Assembly: GCF_019753765.1 (NCBI RefSeq)
Contig: NZ_JAIJZW010000010.1
Coordinates: 62,001 to 126,000, forward strand
Source of the DNA: Microbacterium marinilacus
Lineage (GTDB): Bacteria > Actinomycetota > Actinomycetes > Actinomycetales > Microbacteriaceae
Reading direction: 5' to 3'
DNA: 64,000 bases
Shown: positions 44,280-52,236 of the stretch, piece after piece
Layout: each line of letters begins with the position of its first letter
How positions within the stretch are numbered: the stretch's first letter is position 1
Program-made: the position numbers and the translations under genes
The notes under the pieces: model-generated
Told to the model about the DNA's origin: nothing
What the model saw: the letters and a program-made list of their open reading frames with translations, nothing else
The model's database searches: none

Positions 44280-45488
44280 TCAGTGCGCGAGCAGGGCCTG
44301 CCGTGTGGCGGTCAGACGGGCCAGCAGCACCTGCTCGTCCTGGGCCGCCTGGCGGTCGCGCCCCGACACGGCTCGCTGCCGTGCCGCGGCGAGCGCGGCG
44401 GAGTCTCGGATGAAGGTCGACATCAGCCTGCTGCGGTCCCCCGGAAGCCGCGCGGCCCACGCCCGCCCCGTGCGCCGGCCGGCCGGCGTGGCGAGCATGT
44501 CGACCTCCTGAGCCGTGAACCAGCCCGCCGCGGCGTACTCGCCGAGGCGCTCGCGGGTGAGACGCGCCTCCTCCCGGCGCAGCAGCACCACGCCCCACAC
44601 GAACAGGCCGAAGATCGGCATCTGCAGCACGACGTAGTAGGCGAGGAACTGGACGACGTCGGCCACGACGAAGGTCGCGCCGTTCCACAGCGCATGGAGC
44701 AGCACCGCGGCCACGTACCCCACCGCCCCCAGCGCGAGCGTCGGCCCGGCCGCCCGGCCCCGCCGCACGGCGAGCCCCAGGGCGAAGCCGGTGCACGCCG
44801 TGAACATCGCGTGCGCGAACGGCGACATCACCGCGCGCACGAAGAAGGTCATGCCCAGCTGGAGCCCTCCGCCCTCGATGATCGAGACCGCGAAGTACTG
44901 GATGTTCTCGGTGAAGGCGAAGCCGGCGCCCACCAGCGCGCCGTAGACGACGCCGTCGACCGGTCCGTCGAACGCGCGGCGGCCGATCCACAGGATCAGC
45001 AGCAGGCCGAGCCCCTTGAACGCCTCCTCGACGAGGGGCGCCTGGATCACGGCCCCGAAGAAGTCGCTGCCCGACAGCTCCGGCACGACGATCGTCAGCG
45101 CGAGGGCGAACAGCAGCGTGAAGGCGATCGATGCGATGCCTCCCCAGGCCACCGCGAACACCGCGAGCGTCTTCGGCTCGGGCTCCCACCTGTCGATCAG
45201 CACGACGGTCCACACCACGACCGCGCACGGGATCAGCGCCAGCACGAAGCTGACGATGGAGGCCGCCGGTCCGAGGAAGGTCAGGAGGTACGCGCCGACG
45301 AGCAGCATCAGGAGGATCAGCACGATCCACAGCCACACCGGCGTCCCGCGCCCCTTCGTCGTCAGCGACGGCAGCGGAGCGACGGCGGGCGGGGCCGGGG
45401 CGATCGGGGCTCCCACCCCGTGCGGGGGCTGCGCGAACGCGGTCGGGAACTGCTGATGCGGCGGGTTCAGGCCGGTGCCGTGGCTCAA
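44280..45488 (-). CDS. PrsW family intramembrane metalloprotease
   Basis: 402-residue polytopic membrane protease. The family motifs are QAPLVEEAFKGLGLL (Glu-Glu of motif 1), GAGFAFTENIQYF (motif 2, Glu/Asn) and LHALWNGATF (motif 3, His). In Bacillus PrsW cleaves an anti-sigma factor; no such partner is visible here. About eight helices follow a Pro-rich N-terminus (about 1-50), and a soluble charged tail of about 90 residues extends from about 310. The TTG start is chosen because AGGGGG lies 8 nt upstream and no better codon is near; this start is uncertain. Confidence 0.85.
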   Translation of the reverse strand: MSHGTGLNPPHQQFPTAFAQPPHGVGAPIAPAPPAVAPLPSLTTKGRGTPVWLWIVLILLMLLVGAYLLTFLGPAASIVSFVLALIPCAVVVWTVVLIDRWEPEPKTLAVFAVAWGGIASIAFTLLFALALTIVVPELSGSDFFGAVIQAPLVEEAFKGLGLLLILWIGRRAFDGPVDGVVYGALVGAGFAFTENIQYFAVSIIEGGGLQLGMTFFVRAVMSPFAHAMFTACTGFALGLAVRRGRAAGPTLALGAVGYVAAVLLHALWNGATFVVADVVQFLAYYVVLQMPIFGLFVWGVVLLRREEARLTRERLGEYAAAGWFTAQEVDMLATPAGRRTGRAWAARLPGDRSRLMSTFIRDSAALAAARQRAVSGRDRQAAQDEQVLLARLTATRQALLAH

Positions 45489-45812
45489 GGAGTGCCCCCT
45501 GTCGTTCCGGGTGGGATGTGCCGGGCCAGGTCGGATGCGCCGATCCCGGGCGGGACCCGCGCCGGTGCGCACGTGGTCGCGGGCGGCGCGGGTCACGGTC
45601 ATCCTATGGCCGGGCCCGATCGCACCTGCGGCGTGCCCTGGGGTGCGTTGGGCAACCGGGGGCCGTCGCGAGCAGGAGCGATGCGTGCGTGTCGCAAGGC
45701 CGAGGAGGAAGGCGATGCCGACGCATCGTCGACCGACGAGAACGCGGCGAGACGGTGCGCAGCGCCCCGCGCAGCACGCACCAGGTTCGCGGCGTGCCCT
45801 AGCCTGGAAGGC
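45489..45812. other. Divergent intergenic stretch between PrsW and FAH genes
   Basis: 324 bp. Apart from the -10 element of the FAH gene I see no RNA gene, repeat or convincing coding frame. The in-frame extension of the FAH gene through it is Arg/Ala-rich and lacks start signals. Confidence 0.5.
45800..45805 (+). promoter_or_regulatory. -10 element TAGCCT, leaderless promoter
   Basis: Ends 7 bp before the ATG at 45813. Confidence 0.45.
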
Positions 45813-46688
45813 ATGCGTTTCGCCCACGTCGTGCTCCCCGGGGGCGACTCCCCCACCCTCGTTCTCGTAGACGGCGACGAGGCGACCCCCGTCGTCGCCC
45901 TCGTGCCCGACGGCCCGCGTACGCTCGAGCAGCTGATCGCAGGCGGGGACACACTGCGGAACGCGGTGAGCGCCGCCGCCGCGGGCGGCGCGGGCGCGGA
46001 CGCGCGCGTCCGGATCGCCGACGTCTCGTTCGCGCCGGCGGTGCTGACGCCCCCGAGCATCATGGCGATCGGCCTGAACTACTCGGCGCACGCCGGCGAG
46101 CTCAACCTCAAGACCGACGACACCCCCACGGTGTTCACCCTCTGGCCGAACTCGCTGGCCGGCCACGAGGGGACGACCACGTGGTCTCGGACCCTCAGCG
46201 AAGCCGTGGACTACGAGGCCGAGCTGGGCGTCATCATCGGCCGTGCCGCGCGCGACGTGTCCGAGGAGGACGCGCTCGACTACGTGTTCGGGTACACCGT
46301 GGTCAACGACATCACCGCCCGCAACGTGCAGTACTCCGAGGCCCAGTGGTGCCGGGCGAAGTCGTTCGACGGCTTCACCCCCGCCGGCCCCTATGTCGTG
46401 ACGGCCGACGAGGTGCCCGACCCGCAGGACCTGCACATCTGGACGGTGCTCGACGGCCACACCATGCAGGACTCCACCACGGCCACGATGGTCCGCTCGG
46501 TCGCGAAGCTGATCGCCCACCTGTCGCACGGCATCACGCTGCTCCCCGGCACGCTGATCTCGACCGGCAGCCCCGGCGGATCCGGGTACTCCCGCACGCC
46601 GCAGGTGCTCATGCGCGACCGCTCCACCGTCACCGTCGGCATCGACGGCATCGGGGAGCTGACGACCCACTGCCGCGTGGTCGGCTGA
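45813..46688 (+). CDS. Fumarylacetoacetate hydrolase (FAH) family protein
   Basis: 291-residue FAH-superfamily hydrolase/decarboxylase/isomerase, which acts on beta-diketo acids in aromatic catabolism or as oxaloacetate decarboxylase. The catalytic core is visible: IMAIGLNYSAHAGELN, the metal-binding VDYEAELGVIIGRAARDV (the E-x-E motif), NDITARNVQYSEAQWCRAKSFDGFTPAGPYVV and LISTGSPGGSGYSRTP. The last deviates from the usual GTPxGV loop (here TGSPGGSG). The substrate cannot be assigned. Convergent with aspA, only 16 nt between stops. Confidence 0.88.
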   Translation: MRFAHVVLPGGDSPTLVLVDGDEATPVVALVPDGPRTLEQLIAGGDTLRNAVSAAAAGGAGADARVRIADVSFAPAVLTPPSIMAIGLNYSAHAGELNLKTDDTPTVFTLWPNSLAGHEGTTTWSRTLSEAVDYEAELGVIIGRAARDVSEEDALDYVFGYTVVNDITARNVQYSEAQWCRAKSFDGFTPAGPYVVTADEVPDPQDLHIWTVLDGHTMQDSTTATMVRSVAKLIAHLSHGITLLPGTLISTGSPGGSGYSRTPQVLMRDRSTVTVGIDGIGELTTHCRVVG

Positions 46689-46704
46689 CCGCCTCCGCCC
46701 GGCC

Positions 46705-48159
46705 TCAGGGCGTCGGCAGGTCCTCCGGCGAGATGATCGGGATGGCCGCCGTGACGGCCTCGATGCCGGACAGCCGCGCGGGGCGCAGCTGCTTCTCGAC
46801 CTCGGCGCGTTCCATCAGCCCGGCCTCGACGACCAGGTCGGCGACGCTGCGGTTCGTCAGCAGCGCGGCCTTCGCCAGCGCCGCGGCGGCGGCATAGCCG
46901 ATGAACGGGGTGAGCGCGGTCACGACGCCGACGGACGATCCGACCATGGCGCCCAGCCGCTCGCGGTTCGCGGTGATCCCGTCGACGCAGTTGACGCGCA
47001 GCGTGCGCATCCCCTGCCGCATCCACGTGATGGACTGCAGGATCGAGTGCGCGATCACCGGCTCGAACGCGTTCAGCTGCAGCTGACCGGCCTCGACGGC
47101 CATGGTGACGGTCATGTCCGCGCCGGCGACGGCGAACGCGATCTGGTTCACGGCCTCCGGGATGACCGGGTTCACCTTGCCGGGCATGATGCTCGACCCG
47201 GCCTGCCGGGCGGGCAGGTTGATCTCGCCGAAGCCCGCCTGCGGCCCCGACGACAGCAGCCGCAGGTCGTTGCAGATCTTCGAGAGCTTGATGGCGTTGC
47301 GCTTCAGCGACCCGGAGAACGACATGAAGGCGCCGGTGTCGCTGGTCGCCTCGATCAGGTCGGTGGCCGTCGACAGCGGCAGGCCGGAGATGTCGGCGAG
47401 GTGCCGGCGAGCCGCCTCGGCGTAGCCGTGGGGCGCGGTCACCCCCGTGCCGATCGCGGTGGCGCCGAGGTTGATCTCCGTCAGCAGCGACGAGTTCTCG
47501 GCGAGGCGGTGGTGGTCCTCCCCCAGCGTCGTCGCGAAGCCGTGGAACTCCTGACCGAGCGTCATCGGCACGGCGTCCTGCAGCTGCGTGCGGCCGACCT
47601 TGAGCACGTCGTGGAACTCGCGCGCCTTCGCCAGGAACGCCCGCCGCAGCAGATCGAGCTCGTCCAGCAGCGACACGTGCGCGAGCGAGATGCCGATCTT
47701 GATCGCCGTCGGGTAGACGTCGTTGGTCGACTGACTGCGATTGGTGTGGTCGATGGGCGACAGGAAGGCGTAGTCGCCCTTCTCGCGCCCGGCCAGCTCG
47801 AGCGCGATGTTCGTGATCACCTCGTTGGCGTTCATGTTGGTCGACGTGCCGGCGCCGCCCTGGATCACCCCGACGGCGAACTGCTCGTGGAACTCGCCGT
47901 CGATCACCCGCTGCGCGGCGCGGTCGATCAGCTCCGCCTTCGCGGGATCCAGCACGCCGATGTCGCGGTTCGCGCGGGCAGCGGCCTGCTTCACCATGGC
48001 GAGCGCGACCACGAGCTCCGGATAGATCGAGACCGGGCGCTTCGTGATGTCGAAGTTCTCACGCGCGCGGGCCGTGTGGATTCCCCAGTACACCTCCCCC
48101 GGGATCTCGAGGGAACCGAGCGAGTCGGTCTCGGTGCGGGTCGTCGCATCGTCAGCCAT
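46705..48159 (-). CDS. aspA: Aspartate ammonia-lyase
   Basis: 484-residue member of the fumarase/aspartase superfamily, reversibly converting aspartate to fumarate and ammonium. The flexible catalytic SS loop is GSSIMPGKVNPVIPE. Other signatures are GGAGTSTNMNANEVI, SQSTNDVYPTAIKI and KVGRTQLQDAVPMTLGQEFHGF. The sequence fits aspartase rather than fumarase (GxSxxMPxKxNP with I-M, and the TQLQDAVPMTLGQEF motif), though the two are close. ATG 48159 follows AAAAGGAG; a TAGGCT -10 is at 48215-48220 on the minus strand. Confidence 0.92.
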   Translation of the reverse strand: MADDATTRTETDSLGSLEIPGEVYWGIHTARARENFDITKRPVSIYPELVVALAMVKQAAARANRDIGVLDPAKAELIDRAAQRVIDGEFHEQFAVGVIQGGAGTSTNMNANEVITNIALELAGREKGDYAFLSPIDHTNRSQSTNDVYPTAIKIGISLAHVSLLDELDLLRRAFLAKAREFHDVLKVGRTQLQDAVPMTLGQEFHGFATTLGEDHHRLAENSSLLTEINLGATAIGTGVTAPHGYAEAARRHLADISGLPLSTATDLIEATSDTGAFMSFSGSLKRNAIKLSKICNDLRLLSSGPQAGFGEINLPARQAGSSIMPGKVNPVIPEAVNQIAFAVAGADMTVTMAVEAGQLQLNAFEPVIAHSILQSITWMRQGMRTLRVNCVDGITANRERLGAMVGSSVGVVTALTPFIGYAAAAALAKAALLTNRSVADLVVEAGLMERAEVEKQLRPARLSGIEAVTAAIPIISPEDLPTP

Positions 48160-48233
48160 CGTTCTCCTTTTGGGCGTCCGGCCGTGCCCGTCGCCGTCGA
48201 GGGGCACCCCCACGAGCCTATGCCCGGCTTCGC

Positions 48234-49145
48234 TCAGGGCCGCGGCGGCTTGCGGGAGAACTCCTCGAGGCGCTGCTGCGGCGTGAGACGCGCCATGCGC
48301 TCGTACCAATCGGGGGTGAAAAAGGCTGCGGGATCGTCGGCGTCGACCGGGACGACGGTGTGCGTGACGGTGTCGTCGTACACGTGCACCAGCTGGAAGG
48401 TCTGGCCGGCGTCCATGCCGTTGACCCGCAGGGGCGGCCGGGCGACGTCCATCGTGTAGCAGGACGCCGCCGCCACGCTCACAGGCACCCCCGCGAAGAC
48501 GCCGTTCATCGAGTAGTGCAGGTGGCCGGCGAGGATGGCCCGCACGTCCGACCCCGCGATCGCGTCGGCGAGGGCCGGCTGATCGCGCAGCTCGAGGATG
48601 TCGAAGAGCGGGACGTGGCTCGGCAGCGGTGGGTGGTGCAACGCGAGGATCGTGCCCAGAGGGGCGGGCGTCGCCAGCAGGTCGCGCAGCCACTGCCGCT
48701 GCTCCTCGTCGATCTCGCCGTGATGCCAGCCCGGCACGGAGCTGTCGAGCGCGACCAGACGCAGCCCGCCCAGGTCCCACACGCCCGTGACCGGCTGCTC
48801 GTCCGCCGACAGGCCCAGCAGGTCGCGCCGCAGCTCGGGACGCTCGTCGTGGTTGCCGGCCACCCAGACGACGGGTGCGTCGAGCCGCGCCGCGACCGGC
48901 TCCACGAGCTCGCGCAGCCGCAGGTACGCCCCCGGCTCGCCGAGGTCGGTGAGGTCTCCCGTGAAGACGAGCGCGTCGATGCGGACGGCCCCGTCCTCCG
49001 CCATCCGCTCGAGGCGGCCGAGCGTGCGCACGAGGTTCGCCTCCGCGTCGTAGAGGCCGCCGAGCGGCGCGTTTCCGGCCAGGAGGTGCGTGTCACTGAG
49101 GTGGACGATCGTCCGGCGGGCGGGAGCGTGCTGGCCGAGCTGCAT
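48234..49145 (-). CDS. Metallophosphoesterase (class III cyclic-nucleotide phosphodiesterase-like)
   Basis: 303-residue dinuclear metal phosphodiesterase resembling CpdA/Rv0805. All metal motifs are present: HLSDTHLL (D-x-H), VFTGDLTDLG (G-D), WVAGNHDERPEL (GNHD), LALHHPPLPSH (H-x2) and ILAGHLHYSMNG (GHxH). Substrate might be cAMP or other phosphodiesters. Leaderless: TAGCCT ends 6 bp before the ATG. Divergent from the iron-regulated desA operon. Confidence 0.9.
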   Translation of the reverse strand: MQLGQHAPARRTIVHLSDTHLLAGNAPLGGLYDAEANLVRTLGRLERMAEDGAVRIDALVFTGDLTDLGEPGAYLRLRELVEPVAARLDAPVVWVAGNHDERPELRRDLLGLSADEQPVTGVWDLGGLRLVALDSSVPGWHHGEIDEEQRQWLRDLLATPAPLGTILALHHPPLPSHVPLFDILELRDQPALADAIAGSDVRAILAGHLHYSMNGVFAGVPVSVAAASCYTMDVARPPLRVNGMDAGQTFQLVHVYDDTVTHTVVPVDADDPAAFFTPDWYERMARLTPQQRLEEFSRKPPRP

Positions 49146-49151
49146 GAGGCC

Positions 49152-49157
49152 AGGCTA
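49152..49157 (-). promoter_or_regulatory. -10 element TAGCCT, leaderless promoter
   Basis: Minus-strand hexamer ending 6 bp before the metallophosphoesterase ATG at 49145. Confidence 0.5.
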
Positions 49158-49201
49158 GGCGCTCCCTCTCCCACGGGCGACACGCCACCCGGCCTTGAAG
49201 C

Positions 49202-49220
49202 TTAGGTAAGCCTTGCCTAC
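49202..49220 (+). promoter_or_regulatory. DtxR/IdeR-type iron box of the desferrioxamine operon
   Basis: TTAGGTAAGCCTTGCCTAC, matching the 19-bp consensus at 14 positions with both AGG/CCT arms. A TACTCT -10 (49218-49223) overlaps its right edge, so a bound repressor would block polymerase. The leader is about 30 nt. Confidence 0.75.
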
Positions 49221-49261
49221 TCTCGATCGGACGTGCTCACGACCTGAAGGAGAGATCTCAT

Positions 49262-50815
49262 ATGGGACGACCCCAGCCGGACGACACCACCGCACCCGCA
49301 CAGGAGGCCGAGCGACTCGAAGACGCGGCCCTGCTCCGCGCCGACACCGCGGAACGCTACGAGGAGATCGTCACCGACGTGGTGGACCGCATCGCCGCCC
49401 GGCTGAGGCGCACCTCGGCCCCGTCGTCCGGCGCCTCCCATCGCGACCTCCAGGCGCTCGTCGACGCCGTCGACCTCGACGCCTCGGGGATCGGGGAGGC
49501 CGCCGCGCTGAGCGAGGCCGACGACCTCTACGCCCAGCACGCGGTCTGGTTCCACCACCCGTTCTACGCGGCCCATCTGAACTGCCCGGTCGCCATCTCG
49601 GCGGTCGCGGCCGAGAGCATGATGGCGGCGATCAACACCTCGGTCGACACCTACGACCAGTCGACCGTCGCCACCCTCATGGAGCGACGCCTGATCGCCT
49701 GGACCTGCGAACGCCTCGGGTTCGCGGCCGGCGACGGGGTGTTCACGTCCGGCGGCACGCAGTCCAACCTGCAGGCGCTGTTCCTCGCCCGGGAGGGCGC
49801 GATCGCCGCGACCGGCCGAGATCGCTCGGCGGTCCTCCCGCGGCTGCGCGTGCTCACCAGCGCCGAGAGCCACTTCTCCGTCGCGCGATCGGCGCTCCTG
49901 CTCGGGCTCGCCGACGACGCGGTGGTCCCGGTGGCGACGGACGGCGACGGGCGCGTGCTCGCCGACGCGCTGCGCGAGGCGGTGGCGGACGTCCGCGCGT
50001 CCGGCGACGTGCCGATGGCCGTCGTCGCGACGGCCGGCACCACGGATCGCGGCGTGATCGACCCGCTCGTCGCGATGGCGGACGCCTGCGACGACGCCGA
50101 CGTGTGGCTGCACGTCGACGCCGCCTACGGCGGCGGGCTGCTGGTCTCGCCCACCCGCCGCCACCTGCTGGACGGCATCGAACGGGCTCGATCCGTCACT
50201 GTCGACTTCCACAAGACGTTCTTCCAGCCGGTCTCGTCGAGCGCCCTGCTGGTGCAAGAGCCCGCCGACCTCGCGACGGTCGCCTGGCATGCCGACTACC
50301 TCAACCCGGCCTCGGAGGCGGCGTCCGAGCCCAACCAGGTGGACCGCTCGCTGCAGACCACCCGCCGCTTCGACGCGCTGAAGCTGTGGACCACCCTCCG
50401 CGCCGTCGGAGCGGACGGGCTCGGGCGGATGGTCGACACGGTGTGCGACCTCGCGGCTCGCGTGCGCGAGCGTCTGGACGACGACGGCGATCTGCGGCCC
50501 ATCGGACGCACCGACCTCAGCACCGTGCTGTTCCGCTACCAGCCGGCAGGCCTGGACGACGCCACCGCCGACCGCCTCGTGCCGCACGTGCGTCGCGTGC
50601 TGTTCGAGTCGGGCCGGGCGATGGTGGCGCGCACCGTGATCGACGGCCGGCCGTGCCTCAAGCTCACCCTGCTGAACCCGGACGCGACGGACTCCGACAT
50701 CGACGGGGTCCTCGGGCTCGTGCGCGCCACCGCGCGCGGCGTGCTCGCCGGTGAGCGGCTTGCGGGACGCGCAGCCCCGGACGCCGAAGCGAGCGCCGAG
50801 GAGACCGCCCGATGA
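49262..50815 (+). CDS. desA: PLP-dependent lysine decarboxylase of desferrioxamine-type siderophore synthesis
   Basis: 517-residue group II pyridoxal-phosphate decarboxylase, expected to convert lysine to cadaverine, the first step of desferrioxamine assembly. PLP contacts are Lys318 in VDFHKTFFQP, Asp286 in LHVDAAYGGG, and FTSGGTQSNLQAL; FHHPFYAAHLNCPV is typical of this siderophore subgroup. ATG 49262 is well spaced from GAAGGAGAG. ATGA overlap with desB. Substrate could also be a related diamine precursor, but the downstream genes match the des pathway. Confidence 0.92.
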   Translation: MGRPQPDDTTAPAQEAERLEDAALLRADTAERYEEIVTDVVDRIAARLRRTSAPSSGASHRDLQALVDAVDLDASGIGEAAALSEADDLYAQHAVWFHHPFYAAHLNCPVAISAVAAESMMAAINTSVDTYDQSTVATLMERRLIAWTCERLGFAAGDGVFTSGGTQSNLQALFLAREGAIAATGRDRSAVLPRLRVLTSAESHFSVARSALLLGLADDAVVPVATDGDGRVLADALREAVADVRASGDVPMAVVATAGTTDRGVIDPLVAMADACDDADVWLHVDAAYGGGLLVSPTRRHLLDGIERARSVTVDFHKTFFQPVSSSALLVQEPADLATVAWHADYLNPASEAASEPNQVDRSLQTTRRFDALKLWTTLRAVGADGLGRMVDTVCDLAARVRERLDDDGDLRPIGRTDLSTVLFRYQPAGLDDATADRLVPHVRRVLFESGRAMVARTVIDGRPCLKLTLLNPDATDSDIDGVLGLVRATARGVLAGERLAGRAAPDAEASAEETAR

Positions 50816-52236
50816 CCCGCGACCCGCAGACCGTCCACGACCTCGTCGGCATCGGCATAGGGCCCTTCGGGCTCGGGCTCGCGGCCCTCGCCGAGCCGCT
50901 GCCCGACGTCGACGCCGTGTTCCTCGACCGCGCACCGGGCTTCCAGTGGCACCCCGGGATGATGCTCGAGGGCGCGACGATCCAGGTGCCGTTCCTCGCG
51001 GACCTCGTGACGATGGCCGACCCGACCTCGCGGTACTCGTTCCTCGCGTACCTGAAGGACGTCGGCCGTCTCTATCCCTTCTACATCCGCGAGTCGTTCT
51101 ATCCGCTGCGCAGCGAGTACGACGACTACTGCCGCTGGGTCGCGCACCGGCTTCCGTCCCTGCGATGGGGACGGCGCGTGGTGTCGGTCTCCCACGACCC
51201 GGACGAGGACGCGTTCGTGGTGCGGGCGGAGCGCCTCGCCGCCGACGGGTCGGTGACGGGCGAGGAGGTGCACCGCGGCCGTCACGTCGTGCTCGGCGTC
51301 GGCAGCGCCCCGGCGATGCCCCCGACCCTGCAGGGACTCGCCGAGCAGGCGGCCGAGTCGCCCGAGGCCGCGCCCGTCCTGCACAGCGCCCAGTACCTCC
51401 CGAACCGCGAGAGGCTCGTGAGCTCCCGGTCCATCACCGTGCTCGGCAGCGGGCAGTCGGCCGCAGAGATCTACCGCGACCTTCTCGACGACATCCACGA
51501 GCGCGGCTTCCGGCTCGACTGGATCACGCGATCGCCGCGGTTCTTCCCCATGGAGTACACCAAGCTGAGCCTCGAGCTGACCTCCCCGGAGTACACGGAC
51601 CATCACCGGGCGCTGCCGGCCGAGCTGCGCGACCGGCTGGCGCGCGAACAGCGCGCCCTGCACAAGGGCATCAGCGCCGCGCTCGTCGACGACATCCACG
51701 AGGCCCTGTACCGGCGCTCCAGCGGCGGCCGGCACCTGCCGACGACCCTCCGCGCCTCCACCGAGGTGATCGACGCCCGCCACGACGCGTCGACGGGCGA
51801 GCACGTGCTCGCCCTGCGGCACACGCAGTCGGGCGCCGTCACCGAGCACCGCACGCACGCGGTCGTCGCGGCGCTGGGCTACCGGCCTCGCACGCCGCGG
51901 TTCCTCGATCCTCTCGGAGACATGGTGCGCCGGGACAGCCGCGGCAGGCTGGACGTGGCGCGCGACTACACGCTGGACGACGCGGGGCGTCTCCACGCCA
52001 TGAACGCCGAGGAGCACACCCACGGCGTGACCGCGCCGGACCTCGGATTCGGCCCCTGGCGGGCGTCCGTCGTGCTCGCCAACGTGACCGGCCGGGAGCC
52101 CTATCCGATCGAGCCCCGCATCGCGTTCCAGACGTTCGGGACGCCTGAGCCCGGCTCTCCCGATGCCCCCACCGAGACCGTCCTCCCCCGGACGACGGGC
52201 ACCCGCACGACCGCGACGACAGGAGCGCACCGATGA
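50812..52236 (+). CDS. desB: Lysine/cadaverine N-monooxygenase
   Basis: 474-residue FAD/NADPH-dependent N-hydroxylating monooxygenase, expected to hydroxylate cadaverine to N-hydroxycadaverine. FAD site GIGIGPFGLGLAAL (residues 13-26), NADPH site VLGSGQSAAEIYRDLL, and the ATGY-like end of the second half as VVAALGYRPRTPRFL. The segment FLADLVTMADPTSRYSFLAYLKDVGRLYPFYIRESFYPLR is typical of the IucD/DesB family. A Thr/Pro-rich tail of about 30 residues is non-conserved. Overlaps both neighbours by 4 nt. Confidence 0.93.
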   Translation: MTRDPQTVHDLVGIGIGPFGLGLAALAEPLPDVDAVFLDRAPGFQWHPGMMLEGATIQVPFLADLVTMADPTSRYSFLAYLKDVGRLYPFYIRESFYPLRSEYDDYCRWVAHRLPSLRWGRRVVSVSHDPDEDAFVVRAERLAADGSVTGEEVHRGRHVVLGVGSAPAMPPTLQGLAEQAAESPEAAPVLHSAQYLPNRERLVSSRSITVLGSGQSAAEIYRDLLDDIHERGFRLDWITRSPRFFPMEYTKLSLELTSPEYTDHHRALPAELRDRLAREQRALHKGISAALVDDIHEALYRRSSGGRHLPTTLRASTEVIDARHDASTGEHVLALRHTQSGAVTEHRTHAVVAALGYRPRTPRFLDPLGDMVRRDSRGRLDVARDYTLDDAGRLHAMNAEEHTHGVTAPDLGFGPWRASVVLANVTGREPYPIEPRIAFQTFGTPEPGSPDAPTETVLPRTTGTRTTATTGAHR